A stretch of 64,000 nucleotides of DNA from positions 1 to 64,000 of the forward strand of contig CALSMU010000019.1 of the NCBI GenBank assembly GCA_943787535.1. Reading direction: 5' to 3'. A program made the position numbers and the translations under genes. A model generated the notes under the pieces. The model searched no databases. It saw only the letters and a list, made by a program, of their open reading frames with translations, and was not told the origin of the DNA. The DNA is from an uncultured Flavobacteriales bacterium. GTDB taxonomy: Bacteria; Bacteroidota; Bacteroidia; Flavobacteriales_D; Parvicellaceae. Shown here piece by piece: positions 8,851 to 18,331 of this stretch; positions within the stretch are counted from its first letter, which is position 1, and the number at the start of each line of letters is the position of its first letter.

Positions 8851-11427
8851 ACGCCTTGTAATACTGCGGCTATTACTTACACGCAAGATTTCACTACTTG
8901 GCCTATGAATTGTTGGGATCTAACGGGTGGCGCTCAAACATGGGGTGATAACGGCTCAGGAATTGCTTTGGCAAACTTCTGGAGCTGGCCAAACCCGACT
9001 GATGCTATTATGTCTACAGAGCCAATTGACATTAGTGTTGATGCTCGCGTGCGGTTTGATTGGTCTCACCTTTACAGTGCAACATATCCGTTGGACTCAT
9101 TAAGTGTTGATGTGAAAGTTTTACCCGGTGGTACTTGGACTAGTATCTGGGGGAAAGGTGGTTCAGACTTAGAATCAAATGACGGAGCAGGTAACACGAC
9201 TCCTGGTTCTATGATTACTGAAACGATTCTGCTTGACCCTGCAACCTATACAGGACAAGATGTTCAAGTCAGATTTGTCGCAACTTCAGGATATGGTCCA
9301 GATTTATTCGTGGACAATCTAATAATAGAGCCTGTGCCTGCTTGTATTGATCCAAGCGGATTAACAGCGTCTAACATTACCACTACTTCTGCAGATTTGG
9401 CTTGGACAGAAAATGGATCGGCAACTTCTTGGGAAGTGGAATATGACTCAACTGGTTTTGTGCAAGGAACAGGAACTACAGTTGTTACCGGAACCAATCC
9501 GCATGCTTTAACTGGGTTAACAGCTAATTATTCGTATGACTTTTACGTAAGAGCTATTTGTGGTGTAGGTGACACAAGTGCTTGGACTGGCCCTTATTCT
9601 TTTACCACTCCTTGCTCCGTATACACTCCTCAATACCTTGAATCCTTTAATACTTGGGTGTCTCCATGTTGGGATCAAGCAGATGCAGGCTCACCAACAA
9701 CCACAGCAACAACATTTGGCTCTAGTAATTGGAATTCAACAGGATTTTTAAATGATGGCTCTGGAGCTGGAGCAGTAAAAATTAACTTATATTTTACAGG
9801 CACTGAAGACTGGATGGTTTCACCAACATTCGATTTGTCTGCTGGTGGTCCTTGGGAACTAAAAATTGAAGCTGGAGTAACCGGGTGGAATAACACATCT
9901 GCTGCACAAATGGGCTCTGATGACATGGTGCAAGTTGTTGTTTCAACAGACGGAGGAGCAACGTGGTCTGTTCTTCATACTTGGGACGCAACTAATCAGC
10001 CAAGTGTAAATGGTGAGTTCCTACAATTGGATTTATCTGCCTATACCGGGACTTCAAACATCTTTGCAATATGGGCGTATGATGGAACGGTTAATGATCC
10101 TGAAGATTTTGATTTTCACATTGGAAGTTTCGAAATTAAAGAAGCTGCAGCTGATGACTTGGCAATGCTGAACGTAACGACATCTGCTTCTACTGGTTGC
10201 AGCTTGAGTAGTTCTGAAACTGTAACAATACAGTTTAAAAATACCGGGATTAGCAGTCAAAGTAATTTTGATGTTGGTTATTCTGTAAACGGAACACCAA
10301 TAACTCCAGAAACTATTGCTGGACCTATTGCTGCTGGTGATACAATTACCTATACTTTTACAGCTTTGGTTGATATGTCTATTCCTATGGTTTATGGTAT
10401 AGAAGCTTACACAGCATTAGCTACCGATGTAGACCTTTCCAATGATTCGATGTCTATTTCTGTAAACCACATTGCACCAAGTTTAACTTTTAATGATAGT
10501 TTACTTATTTCTGATGGCCTTTCTAATGGAACGCATGGTATAATTTGTACAAACGGACTATTGCCAAATGAGCTAACTAATTGTTATAAATTATCAGCGG
10601 TAGTAATTGACTCGCTAGTTCACACATGGGATAGTGACCTTACCATTTACTTAATTACTCCGAATGGGGATTCTATCCTACTTTCTGCAGAAAACGGGGG
10701 ATCTGGAGATGATTATATAGGGGTTGTATTTACAGACACTGCTGCAACTAGCATAACTACTGGCACCGCAGGATTTGGTACTGGAGGATATTACTCTATT
10801 GAAGACGTAAACGGACTAGGTTCATATATTGGTTTTGATCCCAACGGGACGTGGGACTTATGGATAACAGATGGCGCAGCTGGAGATAACGGAATGTTGT
10901 TTGCTTGGCACTTAGAGTTTCAGGACTACTCTTTTGTAGTTGACTTAGGTGCAGATGCTTCATTGTGCTCGGGGCAAGATTCTTTAGTGTTGGACGCTGG
11001 AGCTGGAGCATACACCTATCTTTGGTCCAACATGGAATCTACGCAGACAATTGTAGTGAGTGATTCAGCTGTTGGCACTGTAGATTACGGAGTTATTGTT
11101 ACCGACTCCATTTCAATGTGTGAGGCTTCAGATACGGTTAGTGTTACATTCGACGATTGTTCAGGTGTTTCTGAATTATCTGGAGGGACTGTTAGCGTTT
11201 ATCCTAATCCGAGTAATGGGAATTTCATTATATCTTTAAGCAACATCAGCGAACACGTTTCTGTGCAAGTTGTTGATATGCAAGGAAGATTAATTTACTC
11301 TCAAATTGAAGGACTTAAAGTTGGAAAGGAAAATGTTATTTCTCTTGACAACGTTGAGAGAGGTGTTTACCTTATCTCTGTTTCTTCAGACAAAGGAAGG
11401 TACACTCAATCCATTGTTATTGAGTAA
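8092..11427 (+). CDS. Giant T9SS surface protein, C-terminal segment with sorting domain
   Basis: Third segment; real coding sense begins near 8098. In order it encodes a second GEVED domain, a third FN3, a MAM/jelly-roll-like domain (TQDFTTWPMNCWDLTGG), a fourth diverged FN3 (ACIDPSGLTASNITTTSADLAW), another MAM-like domain (ESFNTWVSPCWDQADAG), a CARDB-like segment (VTIQFKNTGISSQSNFDVGY), a proprotein-convertase P-like domain (SDLTIYLITPNGDSILL to FDPNGTWDLWITDG), an Ig/PKD-like segment, and a T9SS type A sorting domain (VSVYPNPSNGNFIISLSN, RGVYLISV). Repaired, the gene would encode about 1560 residues, exported by Sec and then T9SS to the surface or medium, perhaps as an adhesin or a protease-like matrix protein. 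A strong terminator follows. Confidence 0.85.
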   Translation: MEGANGTSAWAGPYSFFTGYCTPNPSSVDNDGITNVTIGTINNTTTTELGNYGDYTALVTDVQQSISVDLSVTVTYNNYNVFAWIDWNNDLDFDDAGETYYVGEFATTGVVSIPVPAAASLGNHRLRIGGADSGLGSTIPSDPCYTGSWGAFEDYTLNVTPPPACVPPSSLTASNITSSSADLGWTAGGTETMWDLEYGVAPYVPTGTPTVSGVTNPYNYSGLTANTTYEFYVRADCGGTNGVSAWVGPYSFTTPCNTAAITYTQDFTTWPMNCWDLTGGAQTWGDNGSGIALANFWSWPNPTDAIMSTEPIDISVDARVRFDWSHLYSATYPLDSLSVDVKVLPGGTWTSIWGKGGSDLESNDGAGNTTPGSMITETILLDPATYTGQDVQVRFVATSGYGPDLFVDNLIIEPVPACIDPSGLTASNITTTSADLAWTENGSATSWEVEYDSTGFVQGTGTTVVTGTNPHALTGLTANYSYDFYVRAICGVGDTSAWTGPYSFTTPCSVYTPQYLESFNTWVSPCWDQADAGSPTTTATTFGSSNWNSTGFLNDGSGAGAVKINLYFTGTEDWMVSPTFDLSAGGPWELKIEAGVTGWNNTSAAQMGSDDMVQVVVSTDGGATWSVLHTWDATNQPSVNGEFLQLDLSAYTGTSNIFAIWAYDGTVNDPEDFDFHIGSFEIKEAAADDLAMLNVTTSASTGCSLSSSETVTIQFKNTGISSQSNFDVGYSVNGTPITPETIAGPIAAGDTITYTFTALVDMSIPMVYGIEAYTALATDVDLSNDSMSISVNHIAPSLTFNDSLLISDGLSNGTHGIICTNGLLPNELTNCYKLSAVVIDSLVHTWDSDLTIYLITPNGDSILLSAENGGSGDDYIGVVFTDTAATSITTGTAGFGTGGYYSIEDVNGLGSYIGFDPNGTWDLWITDGAAGDNGMLFAWHLEFQDYSFVVDLGADASLCSGQDSLVLDAGAGAYTYLWSNMESTQTIVVSDSAVGTVDYGVIVTDSISMCEASDTVSVTFDDCSGVSELSGGTVSVYPNPSNGNFIISLSNISEHVSVQVVDMQGRLIYSQIEGLKVGKENVISLDNVERGVYLISVSSDKGRYTQSIVIE

Positions 11428-11446
11428 AAATTAACTCTGTAAAGTT

Positions 11447-11484
11447 AAAAAGCCCGCCTTGCATATGCAAGTCGGGCTTTTTTG
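11447..11484. terminator. Bidirectional terminator between convergent genes
   Basis: AAAAAGCCCG and CGGGCTTTTT flank a CTTGCATATGCAAG-like core (11447-11484), making a long stem with A-run and T-run on opposite sides. It serves the T9SS gene ending at 11427 (plus) and the Hsp20 gene ending at 11503 (minus). Confidence 0.9.
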
Positions 11485-11502
11485 TTCAACATAAGATATA
11501 AA

Positions 11503-11925
11503 TTATTTGATAGCAATTTTTTTAGCAATCTTGCTCTCCTTATTTATTGGAATTGAAATGGAAAGTATACCGTCTTTATAGTCACCTACTATTTTTTTCT
11601 CTTCCACGTTTTTTGGTAGGTTAAATATTCTCTGAAATTTACCGTAAATAAATTCTCTTCTTACATATTTACCCGCATCTTCATTTTCTACTAGCTCTTT
11701 TTCGTTTGAAATAGATAGCTTATTATTTTCCAACTCTATATTTAAATCCTCCTTTTTCATTCCAGGAACAGCCAGTTCAATAACAAAGCCTTTTTCATGT
11801 TCTTTAACATTTACAGCAGGGATAGTGTGTTTATTATAATTTGTATCCAACTTATCTGTGTTGATGAAAAAATCATCGAATAAAGAGTTGATACTTGGTC
11901 TGTGGTTAAATTTTACTATTGACAT
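11503..11925 (-). CDS. Small heat-shock protein, Hsp20/alpha-crystallin family
   Basis: A 140-aa cytoplasmic holdase chaperone that binds unfolding proteins under heat or other stress. The alpha-crystallin domain runs from about residue 36 to 130: IPAVNVKEHEKGFVIELAVPG opens it, with KKEDLNIELENNKLSI in the middle and the GxL-type signature DGILSISIP near residue 121. The short N-terminal region (SLFDDFFINTD) and Lys-rich tail are typical in size for the family. The gene is monocistronic, convergent with the T9SS gene and sharing its terminator. I see no clear heat-shock operator upstream. Confidence 0.93.
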   Translation of the reverse strand: MSIVKFNHRPSINSLFDDFFINTDKLDTNYNKHTIPAVNVKEHEKGFVIELAVPGMKKEDLNIELENNKLSISNEKELVENEDAGKYVRREFIYGKFQRIFNLPKNVEEKKIVGDYKDGILSISIPINKESKIAKKIAIK

Positions 11926-12077
11926 AATTTTTTGTTTTTGATTTCTAATTAAATTTCGAAATCACCAGGTCAAACTGTGTGCCGTTGCATTTTCCTTGAA
12001 AAAAACTGTCTTTTTGTCTGTTTTTAAGCGTTTTAGACTTTTAGCTACTGACAATATTTCCGAAACCAGCTTTGTTT

Positions 12078-13142
12078 TTAGTTTTTTATAAAAACAGCGC
12101 TTCCCCCATTCAGAGAAATCATATATGTTCCTTTCGCAAAATTAGACAAGTCAATTTTATTTGTTGGAGAATTTAACTGTTGGGACAAAACTTTCTTACC
12201 CACAGAATCTGTAATTACCATTAGGCCTACACCACTCACAAAAAGAATATCATTTGAAGGGTTAGGGTGTATTTTTAATTCATCTGAAGTATTCTCACGG
12301 AGACTTAAGCTTGGTGGACAATAATTACCGTCTGGAGCATTTTGAGGCAGCTTATAAGCTGGGTTGGTAATCAAAGCATGGCCTAAAACATCCATAGACT
12401 GAAGTAATGCTGGCGAGCAAGGCTCCCATTCGTTAGCAATGCCGTTACAAGTGGGTGTATCGTTTAATATACCCATATTAGTGACTATCATCCAATATAA
12501 GTATTCAATAGCCATACATCCATAATCGCATGTTGCATCGTCATAGTGATACCATGCAGAACTTGGATAAGGGTTGGGAATACTTAAGAACTGACCTCCT
12601 CTTGCAACATCCATTGCAGCCGATAAAAGAGAAGAATTGGGAGAAAGGTCAAATGCCGTCGGATAGATATTTACATGGCCAACACCATTAATAGTGTGCA
12701 AAACTTCCTCTACTGTTGCGTCTGAACCCCAATAACCTGTAGCAGTTGGGTCCATTTCTGACTTCCACAATACCGCTGCCACACCATTTCCATTATAATT
12801 ATTTTCAAAAGTTGTCATTGCAGCATTACCATCAGCAGCAAACACCGGCATCATAGCTTCATTTGCAACAAGCTCCGCAAGCAAAGCGGGGTCATCAACA
12901 ACACCATCTTCATCGTTGTCAATTAACTCTGCCCATATTGCTGCGGCGTGTAATACTTTTTCATCTGGAACTGTACTTTCAGCATACACAGAGCAACCAA
13001 ACACATCAATATATTTCGTAAACGAACTTAATGCAGGGTTTGATGGGGCTGGATTAGCCTCAACCGTGAAGCAAACATTGTTTTGAGCGCTGGTTGTTGC
13101 GATTAAAAATGGTAGAATTACTAGGCTTGATAATTTTTTCAT
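12078..13142 (-). CDS. T9SS-secreted protein of unknown function, possible metal-binding domain
   Basis: A 354-aa protein with signal peptide MKKLSSLVILPFLIATTSAQ and a C-terminal T9SS type A sorting domain (LKIHPNPSNDILFVSG, then KGTYMISLNG). Between them lies one unrecognised domain of about 250 residues. It contains an acidic loop LIDNDEDGVVDDPALL that resembles a calcium-binding loop, and a segment VEEVLHTINGVGHVNIYP with two His and two Glu that could bind a metal. Several Cys (CDYGCMAIEY, PTCNG) may form disulfides. There is no HExxH motif, so I do not call it a zinc protease. It lies 69 bp downstream of the PNGase F-like T9SS gene on the same strand. Confidence 0.75.
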   Translation of the reverse strand: MKKLSSLVILPFLIATTSAQNNVCFTVEANPAPSNPALSSFTKYIDVFGCSVYAESTVPDEKVLHAAAIWAELIDNDEDGVVDDPALLAELVANEAMMPVFAADGNAAMTTFENNYNGNGVAAVLWKSEMDPTATGYWGSDATVEEVLHTINGVGHVNIYPTAFDLSPNSSLLSAAMDVARGGQFLSIPNPYPSSAWYHYDDATCDYGCMAIEYLYWMIVTNMGILNDTPTCNGIANEWEPCSPALLQSMDVLGHALITNPAYKLPQNAPDGNYCPPSLSLRENTSDELKIHPNPSNDILFVSGVGLMVITDSVGKKVLSQQLNSPTNKIDLSNFAKGTYMISLNGGSAVFIKN

Positions 13143-13211
13143 GTGAACTAATATTTTCAGTGGTCTGGCACCTATTAATGAAGAGTTTTTTATTATATGA
13201 GCCTCAAGTAA

Positions 13212-16200
13212 TTAGTTTTTTATCAGTCTTTCAATTTGTTGTTTTTCACCATTACTAATTTTTACAAAATAAACTCCGGACTCCAATCCGTCCAAATCAA
13301 CCTGAGTTTTTACTGTATGTTCGTTACCTAAAACGAACTCGCTAGATATTTCCCGACCAGTGGCGTCTAGAACCGCAATATTAATGCTTTTTCCAAAACC
13401 TTCTATTTCTAAATTAAAAATATTGTCGCTCGGGTTAGGAAAAATTTCAACAGAAGTATAGCTTGCTATCTCTTCTTCACTTAAGGTATATCCAACCGTA
13501 AAGTAGTGCGTGATATGCGAACCAAAATCAGAGTCGAATTGGTCTAATTGGGGGCCGCCGAGCATTTTGGTTTTTATCGATCCATTGCCATCGCTATTTG
13601 CAAAAAATCCTAACCCGTCGCCATCGGAGTCTAAAAACTCCATTTTGTAACACCCTGGAGGTAGGCTTAGCGTGTCCTTATATTGCGTCGAATTAGCAAA
13701 ATTGGTCCTTGAGAAAATTACATTTCCATTTTCATCGTAAACATAGAGTTCGTTTTCACTGGCTGCATTATTTGTGATTGTCCAAATATAAAAATCGGAT
13801 GGATATGTTTTTGGTGCTTCAAACTCCACGCTATAAGTGTTGTCATAATCGTAATCGTCAGAAGTTCCGTTTGTGCTTACAATATCAACATTAAACCACT
13901 TGCAGTCTTGGGCTTCAAACCAAAACCCTTGACCCGATATAGGTAACTCAACCTCTTCTGTTTCTCCAAAAGCCAAATTCCCAGTCCAATTGAAAGACTC
14001 GTGACCTCCGTTACAAACCCAAAACTCTATCGTTGCGCTCGTTAAATTGGCGCTGCCGTTATTTTTAATTACAATTTTTGGGTTATCGCAAATCGGGTTT
14101 ACTCTATTATGGTATTCCCAAATGTTTGGAGAAATCACATCATCAACAGTCGCATTATTTAAAAAATTAATGTCACCATAAGAAACAAGCTGAACAGTAG
14201 TTCGGTAATTTCCTTCCATTCCTCCGGCATCATATTCCATTCCATAATCAATAGAAGCAACTCCTCCGGGCGTAATGTAAGGTGTGATATCGTGATTGTA
14301 TGTGTCGCCAAATGTTCCTGGACACCAACCAGCCCTATCGTAAATCCATGTTCCTCCTTGGGAAATAACCGGATTATCGGCACATGTTTTCCAGTTTAAC
14401 CACTGAAATTGTTGCGTCCCGTTAATGCTTAAGTCGTGTAATTTGGGACAAAATTCCGCACAATTTTCAAAGCCTCCGAACCAGTGACCTGTAGTTCTGG
14501 TCTTCACAGTATATTGAGTTGCTCCGGGGTTTAATTGGACATCAACCGCTGGCATAGAAATATCATTAGCGATATTTGAATGCTGATAATCTCCCAGCCA
14601 TATTGTTTCAAAATCAATAACGTCCCTCGGCGGAGTTCCGTGTATCATTACAAATTTAACATCTATCAGTTCTTGCTGGTTTCCTGCAGAAAACTCAATA
14701 GTATCATGAAACAAAGGCATATAGTCAGTTACATCGTAAACCCATCTGAACCCATTGGGACCAAGACTTAGTCCTATTCCGTAAGGTGTAACATAGTTTT
14801 GAATTTGATGAGTGGTTTGATTGTATGTATTCACAAAATAGCCATTGTAAGAATTATAGTTTGAATCTATAACAAAGCCATTGTTGTCATAGGTATATGA
14901 ATATCCCGGTAACCAACCATAAGAGGTGTCAACCGCAGAAGAAGATATTCCAGTAACATTCATATCAACCGAGGTTGTTGTTTCGACAATAGAAACTTGA
15001 TGGTGTTCTATAGAGTCAATGACTAAAATAGAGTCAAGGTGAGATGTGTAGTTTCCTTGTATAAAAGTGATGTTTGGACGGTTTGTAGATTGTAAAATAT
15101 TAGAACTTACCTCACACCCACCTTGCTGGCGCCAAGAAGGAAGCCCCATTAATTGAGCGTCATGTCCATTAATACTATAATCCACCGCTACAGAACCTGC
15201 TAAATCATTGAAATTATAAGCCGCCTGCAGATTGGCTATATTTGGGTGGGTTGCATCTATAGATTTATTCATCCAATCTTGAATCGTTGTTTGGTCAAGC
15301 GCAGCATTCCAAACCCTAAATTCATCGATATAGCCATCATATCTTCCTGAGTAGTCATTTTGTGCAGGCCCTCCGATTTTAAACTTTTCTATTCCTGCCA
15401 TTGTTTTGGTTTTTCCTGTCCCAGAAATAAAAACAGCGCCATTTAAATACGCCGTCATGTCTCCTGTGGTTGCGTTCTTTGTAAACGCCCAATGATTCCA
15501 TTGACCAGCAAAATCTATTGTGTTTGCCACTTCATCAATCCTATCATATGAATTAGTTGAGCTGTTTCCAGCGTCCCAATAGACCCTACTATTGCTCCAA
15601 GGAAGGTGGGAGTTAACAACTCGATAGCCATTAGCGTCTCTTCCTTCAAAAACATACGAGTTCATCGGCATTATATTTGGGTCACCATAACACCAAAATG
15701 AAACTGTAATTTGATCAGAAATATTTGAAAATGCTGCCGAAGGAACCTCAACATAATCTCCACTTCCGAAATCTAAATAACCATTATCAGATCCTGTTAT
15801 TCCTGAATTAAAACCAACGACCTCTCCGGCAATTGAAAAGTCACTTCCAGTTGGTGTATTGTCAAAACAAAGCTCCACAACTAGATTGGAAGTCCCGTCC
15901 CATGCAAATGGGGTATGGAAATTAAAACTCGCCGTTCCAACTGAAGCGACATTTGTATTAATATTATATACTTCTTGTAGACCTGTTTCGTAAGATGCTG
16001 GTGTTAACTCGTTTAATGCAGTATGCTTTACGCTAATCTTTAGGTTATTGATCTCCGGGCCTAAAGCTGTTACTTCAAGAGCAAGCTTATCAATATTACC
16101 CGAAATAATTCCTGCGGCAGTTAGTTCACTAGCGGTAAATATATATTGTGCTTTCCCTGTTCTATTTGAAGTATTAAACACCTCTGTTAAAGGTGTTGCC

Positions 16201-16625
16201 CCTGCCCCAACTGTTCCGCTTGTTTCAGATGCTATTGCGTCATATACAGGGAAGTATTGATACGACTGATTGTAGTCATAAATAGGATTGCTAACATAAA
16301 AGATTGTATCGGGGTTTGTATTCCCTAAATAATAATAAGATGATCCAATATTTTCGTGCTGGTATAAATTCGTATAGGTTGTATAATCCCATTCTCCACA
16401 GGCATATCCATCTTGAGTAGTTGCAGCATCACATTTAAGCGTATAATACATTAATATTTTAGAATAGGTATTTGTGTCGCTCGGAAAAACGTACCACCCT
16501 CTTCTTTTAGTAATGTCAGAAAACTCAAGGGTTTGCACAACTGTCGTATCTCCAATATTTTGTGCTTTTATGGAGGGCAATGTTATAAATATTAAAAGTA
16601 GGCTAATTAGAACTGTCTTTTTCAT
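13212..16625 (-). CDS. T9SS-secreted PNGase F-like protein with LamG insertion
   Basis: A 1137-aa secreted protein starting at ATG 16623-16625 (signal peptide MKKTVLISLLLIFITLPSIKA); a longer reading would need GTG nine codons upstream. Residues 40-95 (RRGWYVFPSDT, ACGEWDYTTYTNLY) resemble the N-terminal PNGase F fold. A LamG/jelly-roll domain occupies about 280-488 (GYLDFGSGDYVEVPSA, WNHWAFTKN, YIDEFRVWNAAL). Residues 640-800 match the C-terminal PNGase F domain, with NWKTCADNPVISQGGTWIYD and RAGWCPG near 757-770. The T9SS sorting domain starts near 1061 (VEIFPNPSDNIFNL). PNGase F enzymes cleave N-glycans from asparagine; activity here is an inference, as I could not place all catalytic acids. 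TACATTTG at 16652-16659 on the minus strand resembles a -7 box. Confidence 0.85.
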   Translation of the reverse strand: MKKTVLISLLLIFITLPSIKAQNIGDTTVVQTLEFSDITKRRGWYVFPSDTNTYSKILMYYTLKCDAATTQDGYACGEWDYTTYTNLYQHENIGSSYYYLGNTNPDTIFYVSNPIYDYNQSYQYFPVYDAIASETSGTVGAGATPLTEVFNTSNRTGKAQYIFTASELTAAGIISGNIDKLALEVTALGPEINNLKISVKHTALNELTPASYETGLQEVYNINTNVASVGTASFNFHTPFAWDGTSNLVVELCFDNTPTGSDFSIAGEVVGFNSGITGSDNGYLDFGSGDYVEVPSAAFSNISDQITVSFWCYGDPNIMPMNSYVFEGRDANGYRVVNSHLPWSNSRVYWDAGNSSTNSYDRIDEVANTIDFAGQWNHWAFTKNATTGDMTAYLNGAVFISGTGKTKTMAGIEKFKIGGPAQNDYSGRYDGYIDEFRVWNAALDQTTIQDWMNKSIDATHPNIANLQAAYNFNDLAGSVAVDYSINGHDAQLMGLPSWRQQGGCEVSSNILQSTNRPNITFIQGNYTSHLDSILVIDSIEHHQVSIVETTTSVDMNVTGISSSAVDTSYGWLPGYSYTYDNNGFVIDSNYNSYNGYFVNTYNQTTHQIQNYVTPYGIGLSLGPNGFRWVYDVTDYMPLFHDTIEFSAGNQQELIDVKFVMIHGTPPRDVIDFETIWLGDYQHSNIANDISMPAVDVQLNPGATQYTVKTRTTGHWFGGFENCAEFCPKLHDLSINGTQQFQWLNWKTCADNPVISQGGTWIYDRAGWCPGTFGDTYNHDITPYITPGGVASIDYGMEYDAGGMEGNYRTTVQLVSYGDINFLNNATVDDVISPNIWEYHNRVNPICDNPKIVIKNNGSANLTSATIEFWVCNGGHESFNWTGNLAFGETEEVELPISGQGFWFEAQDCKWFNVDIVSTNGTSDDYDYDNTYSVEFEAPKTYPSDFYIWTITNNAASENELYVYDENGNVIFSRTNFANSTQYKDTLSLPPGCYKMEFLDSDGDGLGFFANSDGNGSIKTKMLGGPQLDQFDSDFGSHITHYFTVGYTLSEEEIASYTSVEIFPNPSDNIFNLEIEGFGKSINIAVLDATGREISSEFVLGNEHTVKTQVDLDGLESGVYFVKISNGEKQQIERLIKN

Positions 16626-16742
16626 GTCTGATTGATTCGGATTATTTAGCACAAATGTAACGGTAACTATCCTAAAAAAATAGTTGATTATCGCAAAGGC
16701 TTGAATTCCTAACTAACTGCTAAGAGGTGGTTTTTAGTTGTT

Positions 16743-17420
16743 TCACTCTCTTAAACCTTCCACTACAAGCACAAACTCACCTTTTGGTGCCTTTTCTTGA
16801 AAATGAAGCAAAGCCTCAGAAAGCGTTCCTCTAACATTTTCCTCGTAGATTTTTGTCAGCTCTCTTGTTACTGAACACTTTCGATCGGCTCCAAAAACAT
16901 CAATAAATTGTTCAAGGGCTTTAACAACTCGATACGGGGATTCATAAAAAACTATGGTTCGTGATTCTTCTTTCAGCGCCTCTAGTCGTTTTTTTCTTCC
17001 TTTTTTATGGGGTAAAAACCCTTCGAATAAAAACCGATCACACGGAAGGCCAGAGTTTACTAGAGCAGGAACAAGCGCAGTTGCGCCAGGCAAGGTTTCT
17101 ACCTCAACGCCTTTTTCAATACAAGCTCTTACCAGCAGGAATCCTGGATCTGAAATTGCAGGGGTTCCGGCATCACTTACTAACGCAAAAACATTTTCTG
17201 TTGAAGAAAGCTCATCCACCAATTGCTCCACTATTTTATGCTCGTTATGCAAATGAAAGGAGCGCTGAGGTGTTTCAATTTTAAGGTGTTTCAATAGTTT
17301 TCCACTTGTGCGGGTGTCTTCAGCTAAAATTAAATTAGCCTCTTTTAATAAGCGAATAGCTCGAAGTGTTATATCTTCTAAATTCCCAATAGGGGTTGGC
17401 ACAACAATTAGTTTTCCCAT
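16743..17420 (-). CDS. rsmI: 16S rRNA (cytidine(1402)-2'-O)-methyltransferase RsmI
   Basis: A 225-aa SAM-dependent enzyme of the tetrapyrrole-methylase-like fold that 2'-O-methylates C1402 of 16S rRNA. Diagnostic stretches are the N-terminal LIVVPTPIGNLEDITLRA, the AEDTRTSGKLLKHL segment, VSDAGTPAISDPGFLLV, the LPGATALVPALVNSGLP loop and FYESPYRV. Length is slightly short of some homologues, but the ending EFVLVVEG is the usual C-terminus. It follows the RDD-family gene by one base on the same strand, so the two are probably one transcript. Confidence 0.96.
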   Translation of the reverse strand: MGKLIVVPTPIGNLEDITLRAIRLLKEANLILAEDTRTSGKLLKHLKIETPQRSFHLHNEHKIVEQLVDELSSTENVFALVSDAGTPAISDPGFLLVRACIEKGVEVETLPGATALVPALVNSGLPCDRFLFEGFLPHKKGRKKRLEALKEESRTIVFYESPYRVVKALEQFIDVFGADRKCSVTRELTKIYEENVRGTLSEALLHFQEKAPKGEFVLVVEGLRE

Positions 17421-17421
17421 T

Positions 17422-18180
17422 TTAAGATCTCGTTAGTACAATATAGTCTTGTAACACTGTTTTTAAAAATGTGACTTTGTTTTCTGGAATACTTGAAATA
17501 TTAAGCTTTTCACTAACTAGTTTAGTTAGTTCTGTAATCAACTCTTTATGTTGTTTGTTTGGTCGACTTCTAAACCTGTCTATTGAATTTTTTACTAACA
17601 ACATGTCTTCATCCGACAATTGAACCACCTGTGGATATTTTGTCTCATAATTCTCTTTGTTTTTTATGGTTAAAATATCCTTTATGCTGTATTGTGAGGA
17701 GGGTTTAAGTTTTATGACACAAGTGTTTGCAATAACATCTCCAAGCCGCTGCATTTTGTCTGATGATGAAGCCGACAAAGCTGCAATTGAACCAACAGAA
17801 AATAAAATATCTATTAGTCTAAAAGACCACCTTAAAAACAACTCTCCCATTGAGGGAGTGCCGCCTGAAACTTTTACAACCCTAATTCCAAGAGCCATTT
17901 TCCCTATAGATTGTCCTCCAAAAAAAGCTTCCATAATAAAAGAATAAAAAAAGACAGGTAGCATAAATAAGGTAAATGCGGTGTAAATCACTTCCCTTGA
18001 ATCAAACATGTTGTTTGCAGCAAAGCCAGTAGATAGTGTGTTGAATAGAATTGTACATATTGTTATATATAAAAATAGTGTTACTAGGTCCACTAGTAAA
18101 GCTAAGGCCCTTCCTAGTATGGTTGCTAGCTCATACTGAATGATGACGTTATGTGCAGTTACTATCTCTGTGGTTTTCAT
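17422..18180 (-). CDS. RDD-family integral membrane protein
   Basis: I start this at ATG 18178-18180 (MKTTEIVTAHNV), giving 252 aa; an upstream Met 28 codons earlier lies in low-quality sequence (FFYFKKYSFLYLDS) before the domain. The RDD fold is visible: GRALALLVDLVTLFLYITIC with the Arg and Asp of the first helix, a second helix AFTLFMLPVFFYSFIMEAFFGGQSIGKMALG and a third near LRWSFRLIDILFSVGSIAAL with the second Asp. The C-terminal 90 residues are soluble. Its role is unknown. It is divergent from the SpoIIM-like operon at 18332 with 151 bp between them, and RDD proteins commonly accompany that cluster in Bacteroidota, so shared regulation is likely. Confidence 0.85.
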   Translation of the reverse strand: MKTTEIVTAHNVIIQYELATILGRALALLVDLVTLFLYITICTILFNTLSTGFAANNMFDSREVIYTAFTLFMLPVFFYSFIMEAFFGGQSIGKMALGIRVVKVSGGTPSMGELFLRWSFRLIDILFSVGSIAALSASSSDKMQRLGDVIANTCVIKLKPSSQYSIKDILTIKNKENYETKYPQVVQLSDEDMLLVKNSIDRFRSRPNKQHKELITELTKLVSEKLNISSIPENKVTFLKTVLQDYIVLTRS

Positions 18181-18331
18181 TTCTGAATCTAAATATAGGA
18201 AGGAATACTTCTTAAAATAAAAAAAGTAGGTTTTATCTATTTTATTTAACTCATGGTTTCTCAATTTGAGAAGTCGATTTTAACCCTTACATTTAGGTGT
18301 TGTTAAACACTAAACTCATGAGTGAAGCTCC

